Below are positions 60,078 to 64,000 of a stretch of DNA of 64,000 nt, piece by piece. The stretch lies in contig NZ_CP089979.1 of the NCBI RefSeq assembly GCF_021389935.1, positions 4,383,001 to 4,447,000 of the forward strand, written 5' to 3'. This DNA comes from Fulvivirga ligni. Its GTDB lineage: Bacteria > Bacteroidota > Bacteroidia > Cytophagales > Cyclobacteriaceae. Each line of letters begins with the position of its first letter. Within the stretch, counting starts at the first letter, position 1. The position numbers were made by a program, and so were the translations under genes. The notes beneath the pieces were generated by a model that worked only from the letters and a program-made list of their open reading frames with translations, was not told the DNA's origin and made no database searches.

Positions 60078-62852
60078 ATGACTAAACCTACCTACCTCCT
60101 ACTTTTCTTCCTTTCTATTCTTCTCAGTTGTAGTGAAGATAAACCACAAAGAGCTAGAATAGACCTATCGGGTAGCTGGCAATTTGCCGTTGACACTGCC
60201 ACAGAAGGAATTGATCAGCAATGGTTTATGCAAACCTTGAATGATTCTGTAAACCTTCCGGGCACCACAGACACTAATAAAAAGGGAATTGTAAATACTG
60301 ACACCACCACCATGCACCTGAATCGGAGGTACATCTACGAAGGAGCAGCGTGGTATCGGAAAAAGGTGCACATTCCTGCTGATTTTCAAGGGAAGCATTT
60401 GGAGCTAAGTCTAGAGAGAAGCAAGGTTTCACAAGTTTGGGTTGATAGCATCTGGGTGGGCAGCTCGAAGCTTCTGCAAAGTCCACAAAAGTTTAATGTC
60501 ACCAACGTACTGACACCCGGAGACCACTACATCGCCATCATGGTCAATAATGATCTATCACTCACACCATACGGCAACGTGCATATTTATTCGGATGATA
60601 CCCAAACCAACTGGAACGGTATATTAGGAGACATCTTTATTGAAGCTTCACTTGACCTCAGGATTACTCATTTAAAAGTCATTCCAGACGTTAAAAACAA
60701 GAGCTTCAATGCAATTATAAAAATTGATAATCCACTGAAGATAAATGATTTAAAGATAGAATTAGAAGTTCAAAAAATTCATAATGGTAAAACGGAAGCA
60801 CTCTCTTCCATCGGAAAAGATATCCAGTCCACTGATGAAGTTACCATCTCTTACGAATTAGGTGATGATGCAGACTTATGGGATGAATATCAGCAACCAT
60901 TGTATCAGGTAAGGGCGGTCATTTCGAATAATGATATGGAGGATGCGCAAACAACCACCTTCGGCATGCGTGATTTTAAGGTGCAAGGCACACAGTTTAC
61001 CATCAACGGCAGAACCACATTTCTAAGAGGTAAGCACGAAGCCGCCGTATTCCCTCTTACTGGCTACCCTCCGATGGACGTAGCCGAATGGCAAAAGGTG
61101 TACAGAATAGCTAAGAATTATGGTATAAATCATTATCGCTTTCATACTTATTGCCCACCCGAAGCGGCTTTTGCGGCTGCTGATCTGGAGGGTATTTACC
61201 TGCAGGCCGAACTTCCGTTCTGGGGTGGTTTAGAATCTGATACGGTGGCTGAAGCCCAACTTAAAGAAGGGATGGCTATGCTCGATGCCTACGGAAATCA
61301 CCCTTCATTCGTCATGTTTTCACCTGGAAATGAAATATGGAGTGGTCATGATCGGGTGGAAAAAAACATCAAAGCATTAAAGGCCTATGACAGCAGGCCA
61401 CTTTACACTATGGGTAGCAATAATAATATCGGCTATGTAGGACCTCGTGAAGTTTCAGACTTCTTTGTCGGCGCCAGAACTCCTTATGAACATGACTCCA
61501 TGCTTACCCACACCAGACTTACCCACGCATTCGCAGATAGTGAGCAGGGCGGCATGCTAAATACCCAAACGCCATCTACCCAGATTACATTCGACTATGC
61601 TGTAAATCACATGGATATACCTATTGTGAGTCATGAGATCGGCCAATATCAAATCTACCCGAATTATATAGAGATTGAGAAATACACTGGCGTACTTGAA
61701 GCTAGAAATCTGGAAGTATTTAAAAGGCGACTGGCGGCGGCTGGTATGGTAGGAATGGATAGTGCATTTCAAAGAGCTTCAGGCGCCTGGTCTGCGCTGT
61801 GTTATAAAGCCGAGATGGAGGCAGCCCTAAGAACCCAAAGCATGGCCGGATTTCAATTGCTTGATCTACAGGATTTTCCGGGACAAGGAACTGCACTGGT
61901 AGGCATATTAGATGCATTTATGGATAGTAAGAATGTGATCACTCCCGAAAAATGGAAAGAATCATGTAATGACGTGGTTCTTCTGCTTGAAATGCCAAAG
62001 TATTGTTACACGTCCACAGAATCATTTAAAGCTAAAGTCATGGTAGCCAATTATTCCAATAAAGCTATTTCCGAAACGCTACAGTGGGAATTAAAAAATG
62101 AAGCAGGAGATATTCTACATCAAGGTACTTTAGCTCACTCAATAACTAAACAAGGTGTGATAGATCTCGCAGATATCAATTTCGATTTCTTAAAGATTCA
62201 TACTGCTCAAAAGCTTAGCCTGGAGCTTTCACTATCAGGATATACAAACTCCTACCCTATTTGGGTTTATCCGAAGACAGAGGCACCTGCCAATGAGGTC
62301 TTGGTCAGCAAAAGACTCGATTCAAAAACCCTTTCACAACTTAGTGCAGGACGAAGCATTTTGCTCTTCCCTCAAACTGCAGATGTAGCAGATAAAAGTC
62401 TGCCAGGTCATTTCCCCTCGGACTTCTGGAACTACGGCATGTTTAAAGGGATCAGTGAGTGGGTGAAAAAGCCAGTTTCTCCAGGTACCTTAGGCTTGTT
62501 GATGAACCCAGAGCACCCCATATTCAATTCATTTCCTACAGATTTCCACACCAATTGGCAATGGTTTTCTATTATCAAAGCTAGTAATTCACTCATACTA
62601 GATAGCACAAGTCATGATTACAGGCCCATAATTCAGGTGATTGATAATTTGGAAAGAAATCATAAGCTGGGGTTCATTTTTGAATTCAAAGTGGGGCGAG
62701 GAAGACTTCTCGTTTGTATGTCTGACCTTGAGCGTATTAAAGAAAAGCCAGAAGCAGCCCAGCTATACACCTCCATTCTACAATACATGGATTCAGATGA
62801 TTTTAACCCCGAGAATGAAATAAATGCCAATGACCTGAAAAAATTGCTATAA
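60078..62852 (+). CDS. Glycoside hydrolase family 2 lipoprotein
   Basis: 924 residues; lipobox ILLSC (Cys18), so the start at 60078 is fixed by the signal peptide. Order: GH2 sugar-binding jelly roll (about 28-195; LSGSWQFAVDTA, AAWYRKKVHIP), immunoglobulin-like domain (about 200-305), barrel (about 310-600) and C-terminal domains. Catalytic residues: acid/base Glu419 in SPGNEIW and a likely nucleophile Glu520 in VSHEIGQYQ. Specificity (galactosidase, glucuronidase, mannosidase) cannot be read. Not in a PUL: no SusC/D nearby. Its start codon touches a terminator T-run, an odd leader. Confidence 0.9.
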   Translation: MTKPTYLLLFFLSILLSCSEDKPQRARIDLSGSWQFAVDTATEGIDQQWFMQTLNDSVNLPGTTDTNKKGIVNTDTTTMHLNRRYIYEGAAWYRKKVHIPADFQGKHLELSLERSKVSQVWVDSIWVGSSKLLQSPQKFNVTNVLTPGDHYIAIMVNNDLSLTPYGNVHIYSDDTQTNWNGILGDIFIEASLDLRITHLKVIPDVKNKSFNAIIKIDNPLKINDLKIELEVQKIHNGKTEALSSIGKDIQSTDEVTISYELGDDADLWDEYQQPLYQVRAVISNNDMEDAQTTTFGMRDFKVQGTQFTINGRTTFLRGKHEAAVFPLTGYPPMDVAEWQKVYRIAKNYGINHYRFHTYCPPEAAFAAADLEGIYLQAELPFWGGLESDTVAEAQLKEGMAMLDAYGNHPSFVMFSPGNEIWSGHDRVEKNIKALKAYDSRPLYTMGSNNNIGYVGPREVSDFFVGARTPYEHDSMLTHTRLTHAFADSEQGGMLNTQTPSTQITFDYAVNHMDIPIVSHEIGQYQIYPNYIEIEKYTGVLEARNLEVFKRRLAAAGMVGMDSAFQRASGAWSALCYKAEMEAALRTQSMAGFQLLDLQDFPGQGTALVGILDAFMDSKNVITPEKWKESCNDVVLLLEMPKYCYTSTESFKAKVMVANYSNKAISETLQWELKNEAGDILHQGTLAHSITKQGVIDLADINFDFLKIHTAQKLSLELSLSGYTNSYPIWVYPKTEAPANEVLVSKRLDSKTLSQLSAGRSILLFPQTADVADKSLPGHFPSDFWNYGMFKGISEWVKKPVSPGTLGLLMNPEHPIFNSFPTDFHTNWQWFSIIKASNSLILDSTSHDYRPIIQVIDNLERNHKLGFIFEFKVGRGRLLVCMSDLERIKEKPEAAQLYTSILQYMDSDDFNPENEINANDLKKLL

Positions 62853-62894
62853 ACCGATTTACCTTTTATAGATTCATCTTATTAAATTGAACCT

Positions 62895-63335
62895 ATGATA
62901 GAACCAATATTAGATCAGCCGCTAGAACAAGAGAAGAATTACGAATTAGCTCAAAAAAGTGCTCGCGTAATCGCTTTTATCATTGACTACATCATTTTTC
63001 TGGTCATATTCTTTGCTCTCGTTAGCTTTTTTGGAAGTTCCCGTGGGCTTAGTTTTTCTCTAGAGGGCTATCCTGCATTATTGCTTTTTGCTATCACAAT
63101 TTTCCTTTGGCCTATCAGTGAAGCACTTTGGGGGCAAACGGTGGGTAAAAGAGCCATGAGAATAAAGGTTCTAAAAGCGAATTATGAACCCATAGGTTTT
63201 GGACAGGCCATTATCAGGTTTATTCTAGCCCCGCTTGACTGTTTCTTTTTAGTAGGACTTATAGTAGCATCATCAAGCAAAAATAATCAACGCATAGGCG
63301 ATGCCGCGGCAAATACTATAGTAGTTCGCAACTAA
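62895..63335 (+). CDS. RDD family membrane protein
   Basis: 146 residues. Three hydrophobic helices (about 24-46, 55-75, 105-128). The RDD signature is in the form SARVIAFIIDYIIFLVIFF (R and D of helix 1), and LWGQTVGKRAMRIKVLKANY with RIGDAAANTIVV at the end are conserved family parts. RDD proteins are small inner-membrane proteins, some proposed as ion antiporters. It follows the GH2 gene by 42 bp on the same strand; no functional link is evident. Confidence 0.88.
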   Translation: MIEPILDQPLEQEKNYELAQKSARVIAFIIDYIIFLVIFFALVSFFGSSRGLSFSLEGYPALLLFAITIFLWPISEALWGQTVGKRAMRIKVLKANYEPIGFGQAIIRFILAPLDCFFLVGLIVASSSKNNQRIGDAAANTIVVRN

Positions 63336-63374
63336 CATATATTACTTACCTTTACCACCCCAAGTGCTGGTAAA

Positions 63375-63950
63375 ATGTATAGCGATCTTTATAGTCATAT
63401 CACTCAGTTTGTAGAGCTTAATTCAAATGATTTTGAGCAAATATCTTCATATTATGAGTGCAAGACCATTAAAAAGAAAAAGCACTTGCTAAAGGCCAAT
63501 GATTTATGCAAGGAAATCTATTTTGTAACTAAAGGATGCCTTCACCTCTATTTCATTGATGACAGCGGCACTGAGAAAACGGTTCAGTTTGCCATGGAAA
63601 ACTGGTGGTTATCAGACTTTCAGGCCTTTAACAGGCAGAGCAAAACCAACTTCTTCATCCAGGCCGTAGAAACTACTGACTTACTTCATATCTCTTTTGA
63701 TAATTACCAGAAGCTACTGACCGACTGGCCCATTATGGAACGCTATTATAGGCAAATTCATGAAATAGCTCATGGCGCGTCCCTTACCAGAATGAGGTAC
63801 ATTTTCAACTATTCCAAAGAAGAGGTTTTTTACAGATTCAGAGAGCAGTTTCCTGAGTTTGTACAGCGCGTACCGCAATACCTGGTCGCCAGCTTTCTAG
63901 GACTCACACCAGAGTATCTTAGTAAAATCAGAGGAAAGAAGCTTTCTTAA
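63375..63950 (+). CDS. Crp/Fnr-family transcriptional regulator
   Basis: 191 residues. Cyclic-nucleotide-binding-like domain (about 12-130): KKKKHLLKANDLCKEIYFVT, KGCLHLYFIDDSGTEKTVQF and MENWWLSDFQAF. A C-terminal helix-turn-helix follows: VPQYLVASFLGLTPEYLSKI (about 168-187). The cAMP phosphate-binding Arg motif (RxA) is not seen, as usual for the Bacteroidota group of small Crp relatives, so the ligand is unknown. The start is 39 bp after the RDD stop; the sequence after 63950 contains no further gene within the window. Confidence 0.9.
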   Translation: MYSDLYSHITQFVELNSNDFEQISSYYECKTIKKKKHLLKANDLCKEIYFVTKGCLHLYFIDDSGTEKTVQFAMENWWLSDFQAFNRQSKTNFFIQAVETTDLLHISFDNYQKLLTDWPIMERYYRQIHEIAHGASLTRMRYIFNYSKEEVFYRFREQFPEFVQRVPQYLVASFLGLTPEYLSKIRGKKLS

Positions 63951-64000
63951 TCTAGGTTAAGATTTTTCTATAATATGGCCCCTAGCTTTGTCCTAACAAA

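Overview
The window looks like a chromosomal segment of a marine-type Bacteroidota, most probably order Cytophagales (lineage is inference). Supporting signs are SusC/FecA-like TonB receptors with N-terminal regulatory domains, a type IX secretion C-terminal sorting domain, Asp-rich lipoproteins just after the lipobox Cys, DUF4301/DUF4270/DUF983/DUF4184 families, a GT3 glycogen synthase, and promoters of the TTTG-N19/21-TAnnTTTG type. I saw no rRNA, tRNA, CRISPR array, phage gene or transposase.

Layout. Positions 1-18.7 kb hold a dispersed glycogen/alpha-glucan module: GT3 glycogen synthase followed by a DUF4301 protein (minus strand), then GH31, a small CBM48-like protein, a GT4 and a GH57-like protein (plus strand), and further on polyphosphate glucokinase and a GH13 branching enzyme. 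No glgC is present; the GT3 enzyme implies UDP-glucose, and DUF4301 carries motifs resembling nucleotide-sugar pyrophosphorylases. An esterase, an M20 peptidase and a T9SS-sorted endonuclease I lie among these genes.

18.8-29.3 kb is dominated by a five-gene iron-type operon (imelysin, di-haem oxidoreductase, second imelysin, HTTM protein, TonB receptor). Its promoter can be read, has two Fur-like palindromes, and lies next to 14 perfect copies of an octamer. Related TTATTGG-type simple repeats occupy four intergenic sites here.

29.3-43.5 kb contains ordinary accessory genes: a DUF819 transporter-like protein, a CrtC/AttH-like lipoprotein with a Nudix hydrolase, a DUF4270-kelch-outer-membrane-protein operon, a second TonB receptor, and a SanA/DUF4184/DoxX/hydrolase run.

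43.5-46.5 kb and 52.0-54.8 kb are noncoding repeat islands (a smaller one is at 12.1-12.9 kb). They are built from the same short hairpin-forming modules. In the first, an archaemetzincin gene sits between two ~565-bp repeat blocks in which one 114-bp palindromic element has been inverted in place. In the second, ~2.8 kb is a satellite-like array with ~395-bp spacings and an 879-bp segmental duplication. Between and after the islands lie an ArsR-AHSA1 pair with a clear operator, a membrane glycosyltransferase, small enzymes, four tandem paralogous acidic lipoproteins, and a final run of regulators, a DinB protein, a lipocalin, a GH2 lipoprotein, an RDD protein and a Crp-like regulator.
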